From positions 1 to 64,000 of the forward strand of contig JAVBTA010000034.1 of assembly GCA_031556375.1 (NCBI GenBank): a stretch of 64,000 nt of DNA, in the 5' to 3' direction. This document shows, in pieces, positions 16,850 through 26,753 of this stretch (its first letter is position 1; each line of letters starts with the position of its first letter). The position numbers and the translations under genes were made by a program. This stretch comes from BNXB01 sp031556375. GTDB taxonomy: Bacteria > Bacteroidota > Bacteroidia > Bacteroidales > Azobacteroidaceae. The notes under the pieces are model-generated. The model was not told the origin of the DNA, ran no database searches, and saw nothing but the letters and a program-made list of their open reading frames with translations.

Positions 16850-19348
16850 TTATTTATTATTGAGCAAAGATAAAAAATCTTCAGCTTCTTTGAGCTGAAT
16901 TTTCAGGAGATCGAATAAAATATTTACTTTATCATTGTCTTTATTCCCTTTTTCAAATTCGATTAATATATCTACAATATCATTTGCCGAAATCATTCTC
17001 ATCAAAGGAAGCATCTTGTGACTGACTTTCTGTATAGTATCCCAGTCATTTCGTTTCTGAGCATCCCGGATGACTACGATGTTTTGCATATTTTCATCAA
17101 TGAAAGATCTGATGATTGCAGAACCGGCTTCAGCGTCATCTCCTGCAAAATTAGAAAGAGTAGAAAGTCCGGTATGCAGATTTACAGAATTATCTGTGGA
17201 TTGGTTTGCCATGTTATTGACTCCAATAAATTTTTGAATTACAGATATTAGTTGCTCTGAAGTGAATGGTTTTGGCAGAAAGTCCGAGAATCCGGCATCA
17301 ATATAATCTCGTTCACGCATGTCTGAACTGCCAGACAGGGCTACAATAGGCACTGTTTTGCAATTTTTGAAAGATCCCATGCGAATACGTTCAACTAATT
17401 CTATCCCACTCATATCCGGCATCTGAATATCTGTGAAGACGATATCGAATTTTTCCCGTTGCAATAATTCCAAAGCTTTCAACGAATCGTTACAAATAAT
17501 AGGTGTTACTCCTTCGTATTTCATCAATTCAGACAGGAGGTTCAGTTGTACCATGTCATCATCAATAAAGAGTACTTTTTTATCAGATCCGATATTTAGT
17601 TTAGGTATGTATGTCTTTTGCGATGATGTTTCATACAGTTTTTCCGGATTGACATCACTTTTCTGGACAGGAATAGTTACAATAAATTCAGAACCTTTGC
17701 CTTCTTCTGACAGGAGGTTTATTTCTCCATTGAGCAAATTAACTAATTTATGAGTAATAGCAAGACCGAGTCCGGTACCTTCGGCTCCGGTAGTTGTTTT
17801 AAACCGCTTAAACTCTTCATAGATTGTCTTTTTGTCTTCATCATTGATACCAGGTCCGTTATCTTTAACTGAAATCTTAAGTATCTCTTGTCGGTTATTT
17901 TTGAGTGTCGACATGCTTAACAAAACATTACCACCTCTTGGGGTAAATTTAATCGCATTTGAAAGTAAGTTGTTAATAATCTGCCTGAGGCGATAAGGGT
18001 CGCTGATGTAATTAAGCTCTTCTTTGTCGCTTATATCGGAATGATACTCCAAGATCAACCCTCCGGTCTGAGCTAATGGAATAAAACTTTTATAAATGGA
18101 ATCTAAAAGGATTGATGGAGAGAAAGACATCATGCTAATTGCTTGATTGTCAGACTCTAAAACGTGATAATCCAATAAATTTTTCACCAGGTCCAATACA
18201 TGCTCCGCTGAATTTTGCATATTTTCCAGATAATACCTCTCTTTATCCGGAAATTTGCTTCGTACCAATAATTCCAAATACCCGATAATTGAGCTTAACG
18301 GAGCTTTAATATCATGCGTAATAGAAAGTATCAGGCGTTCTCTGGCAACAAGTAATTTTTCTGTAGTTTTTTTAGAAGTTTCTAATTCCCTTCTATATTT
18401 TGTGTTTTTATTAAGCGCTCTCAAACTTAAAGTTAGGAATAAAAGAGTAGATCCTAAAGCCAGAAAGCCGATGGTAGATACAATTTTATTAGATCGTTTG
18501 AGAGTTTCTTCTTTTTCCTGAATTAATTTTATAGAGTTATTGAGTTCACGTCGTTCCAAATCCCTCATGATTTTATTAATCTGGGAGGTTAAGTGCTCAT
18601 TGGTTCTGGTCATTGCATTTTGTCTGGCAACAAGTCGTTGTAAAATTTCGCTGTTCTTTTTGTCGTTAGTGAGAACCAATTCATCAATAAACTGGGTTAA
18701 AGTGTCTGTAAGTATAGGTATATTCATTGAATCTGTGACCTGAATCTGATTTTTTGAAATTTTTATGGCAGAATCCGGTTGAGACTTAAAAGCATCGCCC
18801 AATCTTTTGAAAAAGCCCTTCTTTTCCGTTTTTATAATCGCAGTGTCTTCATGACTTTGAGTCTGGTTAATTAGAATTTTATTCAGGTCATCAATATTTT
18901 TCTTTGATAATATGGTGGTCTTGGATACTTCTTTAATCGTCTTTTTTTCCACGGAATCAAGCAAAGCGAGCATTTGCCATGTGTTTTTCTTTTTTAGGTC
19001 TAAGAGAATGGAGATACTGTCCAGATGGTATCCCATGAGTGAATCGGAAGATATTCTTTTTAATGTATCAATATGGATTGTAACATCAGCCAATAAAGCA
19101 TTATAATCCGATTTCGTTTTTTCTACATTTATAGATGCTGCAAGATTGGTCGTACCTTCTAACTTATAAAGTGACACCAATGTATTTCCTATTATGACAA
19201 GTTCTTTGCTTTCTTCTGTACTTGTTGTTATTTCTGATAATTTTACGATTTCGTCATAAACCAGTTTTATCCCTAAAATAGTGAGAGTTGCAATCAGGAT
19301 ATAGCCTATTGTAACAATAAATGTAGTGTGTGGTGATTGTTTTGACAT
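16850..19348 (-). CDS. hybrid sensor histidine kinase with receiver and HPt domains
   Basis: An 832-residue inner-membrane sensor. Transmembrane helix 1 is at about 9-29, then a long helical sensor region (30-287) and helix 2 at about 288-310. The HisKA domain has H345 in SITHDIKAP, followed by an HATPase domain (NLLSNAIKF; DNGPGI; GTGLGLAI), a receiver with D640 in FTDIQMPD, and a C-terminal HPt domain with H777 in KVSHKM. A complete phosphorelay is thus on one chain, ready to pass phosphate to the sigma-54 activator encoded 22 bases downstream of the preceding gene. The signal sensed cannot be read. Confidence 0.92.
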   Translation of the reverse strand: MSKQSPHTTFIVTIGYILIATLTILGIKLVYDEIVKLSEITTSTEESKELVIIGNTLVSLYKLEGTTNLAASINVEKTKSDYNALLADVTIHIDTLKRISSDSLMGYHLDSISILLDLKKKNTWQMLALLDSVEKKTIKEVSKTTILSKKNIDDLNKILINQTQSHEDTAIIKTEKKGFFKRLGDAFKSQPDSAIKISKNQIQVTDSMNIPILTDTLTQFIDELVLTNDKKNSEILQRLVARQNAMTRTNEHLTSQINKIMRDLERRELNNSIKLIQEKEETLKRSNKIVSTIGFLALGSTLLFLTLSLRALNKNTKYRRELETSKKTTEKLLVARERLILSITHDIKAPLSSIIGYLELLVRSKFPDKERYYLENMQNSAEHVLDLVKNLLDYHVLESDNQAISMMSFSPSILLDSIYKSFIPLAQTGGLILEYHSDISDKEELNYISDPYRLRQIINNLLSNAIKFTPRGGNVLLSMSTLKNNRQEILKISVKDNGPGINDEDKKTIYEEFKRFKTTTGAEGTGLGLAITHKLVNLLNGEINLLSEEGKGSEFIVTIPVQKSDVNPEKLYETSSQKTYIPKLNIGSDKKVLFIDDDMVQLNLLSELMKYEGVTPIICNDSLKALELLQREKFDIVFTDIQMPDMSGIELVERIRMGSFKNCKTVPIVALSGSSDMRERDYIDAGFSDFLPKPFTSEQLISVIQKFIGVNNMANQSTDNSVNLHTGLSTLSNFAGDDAEAGSAIIRSFIDENMQNIVVIRDAQKRNDWDTIQKVSHKMLPLMRMISANDIVDILIEFEKGNKDNDKVNILFDLLKIQLKEAEDFLSLLNNK

Positions 19349-19370
19349 GTTAATTTTATGTCATTAAGTA

Positions 19371-20714
19371 TTAATCTTCGATCCCGTATGTTTTTATTTT
19401 GTTATACAGGGTTTTACGATCTATTTCCAGGAGTGCAGCTGCTTTAGACTTATTATTGTTTGTAGTTTTCAATGCTTCAATAATACGGGATTTTTCGTCA
19501 TTATTTTTTAGACTCAGAGAATTATCAGCCTTTTCAACCACTAAGTTTTGGAATTTGCCGGAAATATTCTCCGGAAGAAGATCCGGTGATATATATTGTT
19601 TCTGACAAATCAATACCATCCTGTTAACCACATTTTTTAATTCCCGTATATTTCCCGGCCAGGAATGCACTTTCAGGATTTCTAACGTTTGAGAATCAAA
19701 TCCGATAATTTTTTTATTTAATTGTTTGTTGGATAATTCTAAAAAATGATGGGCATACAAAGGTATATCCTCCTTACATTCATGAAGGGTCGGAATATAA
19801 AGCAGGAATTCATTGATTCTATGGTATAAATCCGTTCTGAATGTTCCTGCAACAAGGGCCTGCTCCAAATCTTCGTTCGTAGCCGTAATTAAGCGGATGT
19901 CCACAGGAATTTCACGGGTACTTCCAACCGGTTTGATTACTTTTTCCTGCAACACACGAAGAAGCTGAACCTGAATGTCCACAGGAAGGTTCCCAATTTC
20001 GTCTAGGAATAAAGTACCTTTATTTGCTTCGAAAAAATGACCGGTTTTGTTATTGATCGCTCCTGTAAATGAGCCTTTCAGGTGTCCGAAAAGATCGCTG
20101 GCAGCCAATTCCTTAGAAAGGACTCCGCAGTCAACTGCAACAAAAGGCCCCTTTTTTCTATCACTTTTTTCGTGTATCAACCGGGCAATATGTTCTTTCC
20201 CAACTCCGCTTTGTCCTTGAATAAGAACCGAAAGACCGGTTGGTGCAACTAAATCGACATAATCGTATAGTTTTTTGTATTCGGAAGACTTTCCTTTTAC
20301 AAAATCAAGAGTGTCCGTCTTAGTTTCTTTTTTAGTTTTACTCATTTCTTTGTTTTGAGATGCATGTTGAATTTTTTTTAGTAATTCCTCCGGATTCAGA
20401 GGCTTTGCTATATAATCGTATGCACCTGATTTGATGGACTCAACGGCAGTCTGTATCTCAGCATATCCGGTTATCATGATAAAAATGACATCAGGAAAAT
20501 CCTCTTTCATCCACTTCAGAAAAGAAATTCCACTATCATCCGGTAATCTCAGATCTGAAAGAACAAGTTCCGGAATATATCCGTCTTTTAACTGCTTTTT
20601 TGCATCCATGATGCTAATGACACTACGGACATTAAAACCTTTCTTTGTTAGCCATGTCTTAAGCATCAGACCTAATGTTATATCGTCTTCAATTATTAAA
20701 ATATTCTCAATCAT
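19371..20714 (-). CDS. sigma-54-dependent response regulator, NtrC type
   Basis: A 447-residue cytoplasmic activator. The receiver domain has DD at 10-11 and phospho-acceptor D54 (LSDLRLPDD). The AAA+ domain has Walker A GQSGVGKE (167-174), the sigma-54 contact loop written GSFTGA (214-219) instead of the usual GAFTGA, and Walker B LFLDEIGNL. A Fis-type helix-turn-helix closes the protein (KSKAAALLEIDRKTLYNKI). It precedes the hybrid kinase gene, so the pair forms one regulon switch. Ser in place of Ala in GAFTGA is a tolerated variant in the family. Confidence 0.93.
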   Translation of the reverse strand: MIENILIIEDDITLGLMLKTWLTKKGFNVRSVISIMDAKKQLKDGYIPELVLSDLRLPDDSGISFLKWMKEDFPDVIFIMITGYAEIQTAVESIKSGAYDYIAKPLNPEELLKKIQHASQNKEMSKTKKETKTDTLDFVKGKSSEYKKLYDYVDLVAPTGLSVLIQGQSGVGKEHIARLIHEKSDRKKGPFVAVDCGVLSKELAASDLFGHLKGSFTGAINNKTGHFFEANKGTLFLDEIGNLPVDIQVQLLRVLQEKVIKPVGSTREIPVDIRLITATNEDLEQALVAGTFRTDLYHRINEFLLYIPTLHECKEDIPLYAHHFLELSNKQLNKKIIGFDSQTLEILKVHSWPGNIRELKNVVNRMVLICQKQYISPDLLPENISGKFQNLVVEKADNSLSLKNNDEKSRIIEALKTTNNNKSKAAALLEIDRKTLYNKIKTYGIED

Positions 20715-20751
20715 TGTGCCTTACAAGAAAATTGAATGTGAAATTAGGTTA

Positions 20752-20780
20752 CAAATATAAAAAAGAAAACTGAGAAACAA
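20752..20780 (-). promoter_or_regulatory. promoter of the two-component operon
   Basis: On the minus strand TATATTTG (20752-20759) is an exact -7 match, with TTG (20778-20780) 18 bases further up as a possible -33. The start codon of the response regulator is about 37 bases downstream. Confidence 0.5.
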
Positions 20781-20833
20781 CGTTAAATTTGTATAAGTTT
20801 TTGAATATTATGGGCAAATTGAAGTTTTTAGTG

Positions 20834-20841
20834 TAAATTTG
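20834..20841 (+). promoter_or_regulatory. -7 element upstream of the AsmA-like gene
   Basis: TAAATTTG is an exact TAnnTTTG match, 83 bases before the ATG at 20925. No good -33 was found. The 210-base gap between the divergent response regulator and this gene otherwise shows nothing else. Confidence 0.45.
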
Positions 20842-20924
20842 CAAGGATATAATCATCACAATTCTAATTTTGTTTTTGGCACGATTTGTGTACTTTTTAG
20901 AAATTAACTATAAAATTTTTCCTC

Positions 20925-23630
20925 ATGAAAAAAGCGGCTAAAATTATAGGGCTCTGTTTAATTGTTTTTTTGATATTGTTAGTTTCTTTGCCTTTTTTAT
21001 TTAAAGGAAAGTTAATAGGTTTAGTGAAGAAAGAGGCTAACGGGATGTTGAATGCCCAAATGGATTTTGGAGAATCAGGATTGAATTTTTTTAGTAATTT
21101 TCCTCATGCAACCATCTCATTGAGTGATTTTTATATCGTTGGAACCGGCGACTTTCAAGGAGATACATTAGTTTATGCAAAAAAAATCGAAGCAACGGCA
21201 AATATCAAAAGTTTTTTTTGCAATTCAGGTTATGAGATCTCAAAAATACAAATAGATGGAGCAAAACTTCATGCAATTGTATCGAAAGACGGTAAAATGA
21301 ACTGGGATATCATGAAACCGGAGGACGAAAAAAATAATGAAAAAGACAGTTCATCATCAGATTTCAAAATAACACTTAAAAGTGTCCGGATTAATGAGTC
21401 TGATATCGTTTATAATGATACTCCTATGAATATGAGTTTGATTGTGAAAAAATTTAACTTGAATTTGTCTGGAGATATGACGGCAGATGAAACTCTTATT
21501 AAAACTGATTTTATGTCGGAATCTTTTGATTTCGTAATGGATGGTATACATTATTTGTCAAATATTAAAGTATCCGGGGATGTGCAACTTAATGCCGATT
21601 TGAAGAACAATAAATATACTTTCTCTAATAATATGTTCAGGCTGAATGAGATAGAAGCAGGTCTGGATGGTTGGTTTGCAATGCCAACAGAGGAAAAAAT
21701 GGAAATGGATATCCGTCTGAATACACCAATGACTCAATTCAAAGATATTCTGTCATTGATTCCGGCTATTTATAGTCGTGATTTCAAAGATCTTACGGCA
21801 TCCGGAGATGTCGTGTTTGATGCATATATAAAAGGTGTTATGCAAGGAGATACAATTCCATCATTTGATGTAAAGGTAGATATTGCTAATGCTCGTTTCA
21901 AGTATGCTGCCCTTCCTCAGTCCGTTGATAAGATCACAGTTAAAACCAGAATAACAAATCCGGGAGGTTCCGCAGATATGACTGTAATTGATATCCCTGT
22001 ATTTCATTTTGAATTGGCAGGAAATCCTTTCGATATGAGTTTGTATTTAAAAACTCCGGTTAGTAATCCTGATTTTAGTCTTTCAGCAAAGGGGAATCTT
22101 AACCTGGGGATGATTAAAGATGTGTACCCATTAGAAAATATGGAATTGAATGGTACACTTGATGCGGATATGAAAGTTGCTGCTAAAATGTCTGCCATAG
22201 AGAAAGAGCAGTACGAGCAGGTAAATGCATCTGGTAATCTACATTTGAAGAATATGGTCTTTAAAGGTATGATGAAAGATGATATACAAATTGAAAAGGC
22301 ATCCCTGTCTTTTTCACCGCGTTATTTGGATCTGAGTGATTCCAAGGTTATAATAGGGAGAAATGACTTGTCTGCAACGGGAAAATTGGAAAATTTTCTT
22401 CCTTATGCTCTGAAAAATGAAACATTGAAAGGTTCTCTTAGTCTGAGTTCTAATTATCTGAACCTGAATGATTTTATGACAGAAAGTACTGTCGCTACTA
22501 CTGGAAGTACAGATGTTACAAAAACAAATAAAGATACCTTGCAGGCAGGAAATCTTGTTATTCCGAAAAATCTGGATTTTGTACTGTCAGGAAATTTTAA
22601 TACAGTCAAGTTCGACAATCTGGATATGAGTAATGTTTCAGGACAGATTATTCTTAGAGGAGGTAAGGTAGATCTTAAGAATGTAAAAATGAATGCTTTG
22701 GGTGGTAGTATGCTGGCTAATGGCTATTATGATACTTCTGTCGATCAGGAGAAACCGGAGGTGTCCATTGATTTGGATATTAAAGATGCTTCTTTTGCCA
22801 AAACATTTGCGACATTTGAGATGGTTAAGAAATTTGCACCTATCTTTGAGCTTGTTTCCGGTAATTATTCTACATCATTTAAGATGAAGTCTTTACTGGG
22901 AACCGATTTTATGCCGATTTTGTCAGATATTGACGCCCAGGGCCTATTGCAATCGAACAGTGTGGAAGTTCAGAATTCAGGAGTTATGAGTCTGATAGCA
23001 TCAACATTGAAGAATGAAGATCTAAAGGATCTGAAAATCAAGGATCTGAAGCTTCCGTTTACGATTTCTGACGGACGGGTGACAACTAAACCATTCGATA
23101 TTGGTTTTAATGGAGGAAAAATGAATTTGTCGGGATCTACCGGACTGGATCAATCTATTGACTATATTGCTAAAGTAGATCTTCCTCAAGGATTGACAAA
23201 AGGTTATGCCAGCAAGGTAAATCTAAAGATCGGAGGGACTTTCACAAATCCTAAAATATCGATCGATGCTGCTGATCTTGCGAATCAAGCTCTAAATAAA
23301 CTGGCAGGCTCTGTCCTTGGAGGCAATGATTCGACTTCAGTGACAGAAAAAGTCAGTGCGGAAATCGGTAAACAGGCTGATGAGATACGTAGTCAGGCAA
23401 AAGCTGCCAGCGATAAATTGGTTTCTGAAGCCAAAAAACAAGGAGACAATTTGGTTTCCGAGGCTCAGAAAACGAAAAATCCTTTAGCAAAAGCTGCTGC
23501 TGTCGCTGCGGCTCAATCAGCTGCTAAGAAATTAAATGAAGAAGCCGAAAAACAGTCTAAAAAGATATATGAGGAGGCCGAAAAACAGATTTCGGCCCTG
23601 GAGAGCGGAAGTAAGGGTCAATTAAAATAA
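20925..23630 (+). CDS. AsmA-like inner-membrane/periplasmic protein
   Basis: A 901-residue AsmA-family protein. One N-terminal membrane anchor (about 4-26) is followed by the AsmA N-terminal domain (FSNFPHATISLSDF near the start) and a long beta-rich body with repeated 'GNLHLKNM'-like strands, as in bridge-like lipid carriers. The AsmA C-terminal domain lies at about 560-790. The last 110 residues are an Ala/Lys/Glu-rich coiled coil with near-repeats of SEAKKQ and EEAEKQ. From family knowledge it probably helps move phospholipids or shape the outer membrane. The TRIC-channel gene follows after 18 bases. Confidence 0.85.
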   Translation: MKKAAKIIGLCLIVFLILLVSLPFLFKGKLIGLVKKEANGMLNAQMDFGESGLNFFSNFPHATISLSDFYIVGTGDFQGDTLVYAKKIEATANIKSFFCNSGYEISKIQIDGAKLHAIVSKDGKMNWDIMKPEDEKNNEKDSSSSDFKITLKSVRINESDIVYNDTPMNMSLIVKKFNLNLSGDMTADETLIKTDFMSESFDFVMDGIHYLSNIKVSGDVQLNADLKNNKYTFSNNMFRLNEIEAGLDGWFAMPTEEKMEMDIRLNTPMTQFKDILSLIPAIYSRDFKDLTASGDVVFDAYIKGVMQGDTIPSFDVKVDIANARFKYAALPQSVDKITVKTRITNPGGSADMTVIDIPVFHFELAGNPFDMSLYLKTPVSNPDFSLSAKGNLNLGMIKDVYPLENMELNGTLDADMKVAAKMSAIEKEQYEQVNASGNLHLKNMVFKGMMKDDIQIEKASLSFSPRYLDLSDSKVIIGRNDLSATGKLENFLPYALKNETLKGSLSLSSNYLNLNDFMTESTVATTGSTDVTKTNKDTLQAGNLVIPKNLDFVLSGNFNTVKFDNLDMSNVSGQIILRGGKVDLKNVKMNALGGSMLANGYYDTSVDQEKPEVSIDLDIKDASFAKTFATFEMVKKFAPIFELVSGNYSTSFKMKSLLGTDFMPILSDIDAQGLLQSNSVEVQNSGVMSLIASTLKNEDLKDLKIKDLKLPFTISDGRVTTKPFDIGFNGGKMNLSGSTGLDQSIDYIAKVDLPQGLTKGYASKVNLKIGGTFTNPKISIDAADLANQALNKLAGSVLGGNDSTSVTEKVSAEIGKQADEIRSQAKAASDKLVSEAKKQGDNLVSEAQKTKNPLAKAAAVAAAQSAAKKLNEEAEKQSKKIYEEAEKQISALESGSKGQLK

Positions 23631-23648
23631 ATTTGAAACGGTTAATCT

Positions 23649-24299
23649 GTGATGAACTATATTACTGGTATTGGGTTGCTTGATGTTTTAGAGTTTGCCG
23701 GAACATTTGCTTTTGCAATTTCCGGAATTCGTTTGGCATCGGCGAAGAATTTTGATTTATTCGGAGCATTTGTTATTGGTTTTGTAACGGCAGTAGGAGG
23801 GGGTACTGCCCGGGATTTGATGTTGGGTTTACCTCCATTTTGGATTATAAATCCGATTTACATCATTTGTTGTGCGATTGCCGTATTTGTAGTTGCCATT
23901 TACCGGAAAATATTGGTACGTCTGAATTACACGTTTTTTACTTTTGATACAATCGGACTGGCATTGTTTACAGTCGTAGGGATTGAAAAAACTCTGGCTT
24001 GCGGTTTTCCTTACTGGGTGGCAATGGTGATGGGTACTATTACCGGTTCGGTAGGAGGTATGTTGAGGGATGTACTTATTACTGAGATTCCTTTGGTTTT
24101 CCGTAAGGAAATTTATGCTTTGGCATGTTTTATCGGGGGATTTTTCTACTGGATCTGTGATATTTCCGGATTACCGCGGGAAGTCAGCCAACTGGTTACA
24201 GCCGGTGTTGTTATTGTAGTTCGGGTAGTTTCCGTGAAATATCAGATCGGATTGCCTACTTTAGGAATGAAAGAAGAATACAAGAATAATGAAAAATGA
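23649..24299 (+). CDS. TRIC-type cation channel family protein (YadS-like, UPF0126)
   Basis: An inner-membrane protein of 216 residues with about seven helices made of two related halves. Each half carries the family's Gly-rich motif: AVGGGTARDLMLG in the first and GSVGGMLRDVL in the second. Prokaryotic TRIC homologues form trimeric potassium-selective channels. It begins 18 bases after the AsmA-like gene and is probably co-transcribed. Its stop codon lies inside a long inverted repeat shared with the convergent acyl-CoA synthetase gene. Confidence 0.88.
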   Translation: MMNYITGIGLLDVLEFAGTFAFAISGIRLASAKNFDLFGAFVIGFVTAVGGGTARDLMLGLPPFWIINPIYIICCAIAVFVVAIYRKILVRLNYTFFTFDTIGLALFTVVGIEKTLACGFPYWVAMVMGTITGSVGGMLRDVLITEIPLVFRKEIYALACFIGGFFYWICDISGLPREVSQLVTAGVVIVVRVVSVKYQIGLPTLGMKEEYKNNEK

Positions 24300-24346
24300 A
24301 TAATAGGCCTTTCGTATGAGATCTTATTATTCATTTTTCATTATTC
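24284..24346. repeat. perfect 22-bp inverted repeat across two convergent gene ends
   Basis: Bases 24284-24305 and 24325-24346 are perfect reverse complements, made of TGAATAATGAAAAATGA-like AT-rich steps, with a 19-base spacer. The left arm contains the TRIC stop codon and the right arm reaches the stop codon of the acyl-CoA synthetase. It can form the same hairpin on both transcripts and may act as a two-way terminator, though it lacks GC pairs. Confidence 0.75.
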
Positions 24347-25997
24347 ATATAACGGGGACTCCTTGTTCCTTCAGCATCTGTAATCCGATATCTTTCAACT
24401 TGAATTTTTGGATTTTTCCACTTCCGGTCAACGGGAAAGAATCTACAAACAGGATATATTTAGGAATTTTGTGTCGGGCAATCTGTCCCCGGCAGAATTC
24501 TTTGACTTCTTCCGGATTAAGGGATACGCCTTCTCTCAATATAATAAATGCGCCAACTTCTTCTCCGTATTTTTCCGAAGGTATTCCTGCAACCTGAACA
24601 TCCCTGATGGCATCCATATGGTAAAGAAACTCTTCAATTTCACGGGGATAAATATTTTCTCCCCCCCGAATAATCATATCTTTGATACGCCCGGTAATAC
24701 GGAAATATCCGTTTTCATCTTTTACTCCTAAATCGCCGGAATGAAGCCATCCGTCCTTGTCAATTACTTCTGCTGTAGCCTGTTGGTTTTTGTAATAGCC
24801 TTTCATGACCAAATAGCCACGGCAACAGATTTCACCTTGTTCGCCGGATTTACATTCTTCGCCTGTATCGGGATTTATTACTGTTACCTCTGTAAATGGG
24901 TATTCTTTTCCAACAGTGGTACAGCGTGTTTCAAATAAATCTTCAACAACAGAATGGGTCATTCCCGGAGAAGACTCCGTCAATCCATAAACGCTGGTAA
25001 TATTTGTAATATGAAGTTTATCCGTTACACGCCTCATGAGTTCGATAGGACATAAAGCCCCGGCCATAATACCTGATCTTAAAGAAGATACGTCGAACAT
25101 GTTAAACATGGGGTGATCGAGCTCCGCAATAAACATTGTCGGGACTCCGTATAATAGCGTACATCTTTCTTTGTGTACAGAAGCCAGCACAACAAGCGGG
25201 TCAAATCGTTCTACCATAACCTGTGTGACACCATGGGTCAAACAAGCCATCGTGGCAAGTACAATTCCGAAGCAATGAAACAGAGGAACACAGCAACATA
25301 GTTTGTCATCTCCTGTGAAACGCATCCCTGCTCCCGTAAAATAGCCATTGTTGACAATGTTATGGTGAGAAAGCATTACTCCTTTTGGAAAACCGGTTGT
25401 GCCGGAAGTATACTGCATGTTTACTACATCATGGCAGTTAACCATGCTTTTCATTTCAAAAAGCTCTCTGTTGCTTACATTTGTGCCTAAAAGTAGTAAC
25501 TCTGGAGTGTTATACATTCCACGATATTTCTCTTGTCCGATAAAAACAATGTTTTTCAATTTCGGAAAACGTTCGCTGTTCAAATAACCTCGTTGTGAGG
25601 TCTTTAGCTCCGGAAGCATGGTATTTACCATGTCGATATAACTTCCGTCGAATACACCTTCCGTGATACAAAGCGTCTGAATATCAGAGTTTTCTACTAA
25701 ATATTCCAACTCATGTTGTTTGTAGTTGGTGTTGACGGTAACGACAACGGCGCCGATCTTAGCGCCTGCGTATAGAAAGGTCAGCCAATCAGGAACATTG
25801 GTAGCCCAGATTCCGATATGCGTACCAGGTTTGATGCCAATGGCAATCATTCCTTTTGCCATATTGTCTACACGTTCGTTGAACTGTTTCCATGTGAAAC
25901 GTAAGTCCCGGTCGGAATATACAATATATTCATTATCAGGCGTTGTTTCTGCCCAATGTTCGAGCCATTGCCCGACTGTTTTATCTGTTAATTGCAT
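24345..25997 (-). CDS. AMP-binding acyl-CoA synthetase
   Basis: A 550-residue adenylate-forming enzyme that activates a carboxylic acid with ATP and joins it to CoA. The P-loop YTSGTTGFPKG, the YGLTESSPG motif, the hinge GDLGVKDENGYFRITGR and the catalytic lysine in TGSGKIQKFKLKD are all present. Fatty or medium-chain acids are the most likely substrates. The XRE-cupin regulator gene starts upstream on the same strand and stops 6 bases before it, so the regulator and the synthetase are one operon; the cupin might bind the acid or CoA ester. Confidence 0.92.
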   Translation of the reverse strand: MQLTDKTVGQWLEHWAETTPDNEYIVYSDRDLRFTWKQFNERVDNMAKGMIAIGIKPGTHIGIWATNVPDWLTFLYAGAKIGAVVVTVNTNYKQHELEYLVENSDIQTLCITEGVFDGSYIDMVNTMLPELKTSQRGYLNSERFPKLKNIVFIGQEKYRGMYNTPELLLLGTNVSNRELFEMKSMVNCHDVVNMQYTSGTTGFPKGVMLSHHNIVNNGYFTGAGMRFTGDDKLCCCVPLFHCFGIVLATMACLTHGVTQVMVERFDPLVVLASVHKERCTLLYGVPTMFIAELDHPMFNMFDVSSLRSGIMAGALCPIELMRRVTDKLHITNITSVYGLTESSPGMTHSVVEDLFETRCTTVGKEYPFTEVTVINPDTGEECKSGEQGEICCRGYLVMKGYYKNQQATAEVIDKDGWLHSGDLGVKDENGYFRITGRIKDMIIRGGENIYPREIEEFLYHMDAIRDVQVAGIPSEKYGEEVGAFIILREGVSLNPEEVKEFCRGQIARHKIPKYILFVDSFPLTGSGKIQKFKLKDIGLQMLKEQGVPVI

Positions 25998-26003
25998 ATG
26001 AAT

Positions 26004-26582
26004 TTAGAAAGGAGTATAAACAACAGCTAAAATTTTTGCGCCGTTTTGTCCGGCAGCATGGACATGGTGAGGGACGATAGAGTCGTAGTAGATACTGTCG
26101 CCTTCCTCCAGGAGGTATATATGTTTTCCGTAAGTGATTTCTACAATTCCTTCCAGACAGAAAATAAATTCTTCACCTTCATGAGAAGATACAATAAAAT
26201 CAGCACCATCTTCAGTAGGGTCGATATGAATGATAAAAGGCTCCATATGTCGGCCGGATTTCGTCGCTGATAATGGAAAATAGGCCATGTGTTTTTTGTG
26301 CCCCATATCGTTATTTGAAGAGAATCCTGGTTCAGCATGCGATTCTTTTCGGGATACTACAGGTCCGAGCTCATTATTGTCATCGAGAAATGTTCCCAGG
26401 CGAACACCCAAAACCCGTGCAATTTTGATTAATGAAGCTAAAGACGGTAATCCGGATGTATTCTCAATTTGATTGATCTGGTCAGTTCCTAATCCGGAAC
26501 GCTCTGCCATTTCCTCTATGCTGATTTGTTTGGATTCCCGAAGTGATTTTATTCGAATTCCTAATGAATTATTATTATTCAT
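26004..26582 (-). CDS. XRE-cupin transcription regulator
   Basis: A 192-residue regulator with an N-terminal XRE helix-turn-helix (about 8-65: IKSLRESKQISIEEMAERSG, QINQIENT) and a C-terminal cupin_2 sensor domain (about 110-190) with metal/ligand-type positions HEGEEFIFCLEG and YDSIVPHHVHA. Proteins of this layout sense small molecules and often control their own operon. It lies first in a two-gene operon with the acyl-CoA synthetase and has a textbook promoter upstream. Confidence 0.9.
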   Translation of the reverse strand: MNNNNSLGIRIKSLRESKQISIEEMAERSGLGTDQINQIENTSGLPSLASLIKIARVLGVRLGTFLDDNNELGPVVSRKESHAEPGFSSNNDMGHKKHMAYFPLSATKSGRHMEPFIIHIDPTEDGADFIVSSHEGEEFIFCLEGIVEITYGKHIYLLEEGDSIYYDSIVPHHVHAAGQNGAKILAVVYTPF

Positions 26583-26636
26583 GTTATTTTTATGTTATAT
26601 TACAATTTATCTCCTGTTTAATATTTTAAATTCATG

Positions 26637-26667
26637 CAAAATTAATGTATTTGCATATAAAAGCAAA
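26637..26667 (-). promoter_or_regulatory. promoter of the XRE-cupin/acyl-CoA synthetase operon
   Basis: On the minus strand TTTG (26664-26667), 19 bases, then TAATTTTG (26637-26644): a full match to the Bacteroidota consensus. The predicted start lies about 48 bases before the start codon, leaving room for an autoregulatory operator. Confidence 0.7.
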
Positions 26668-26753
26668 CTTTTAAGGTAAATAATTTAATATTAAACCGAT
26701 TTAGGTGTTTTTTGGTTCATGATGGGTGATAAGTAGTGCACGGTGAAACCAAA

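Noticed and set aside
24661..24667. Run of 7 C in the acyl-CoA synthetase gene as a second phase-variation site
   Set aside because: It encodes the conserved RGGEN motif and is too short to slip often. No support beyond length.
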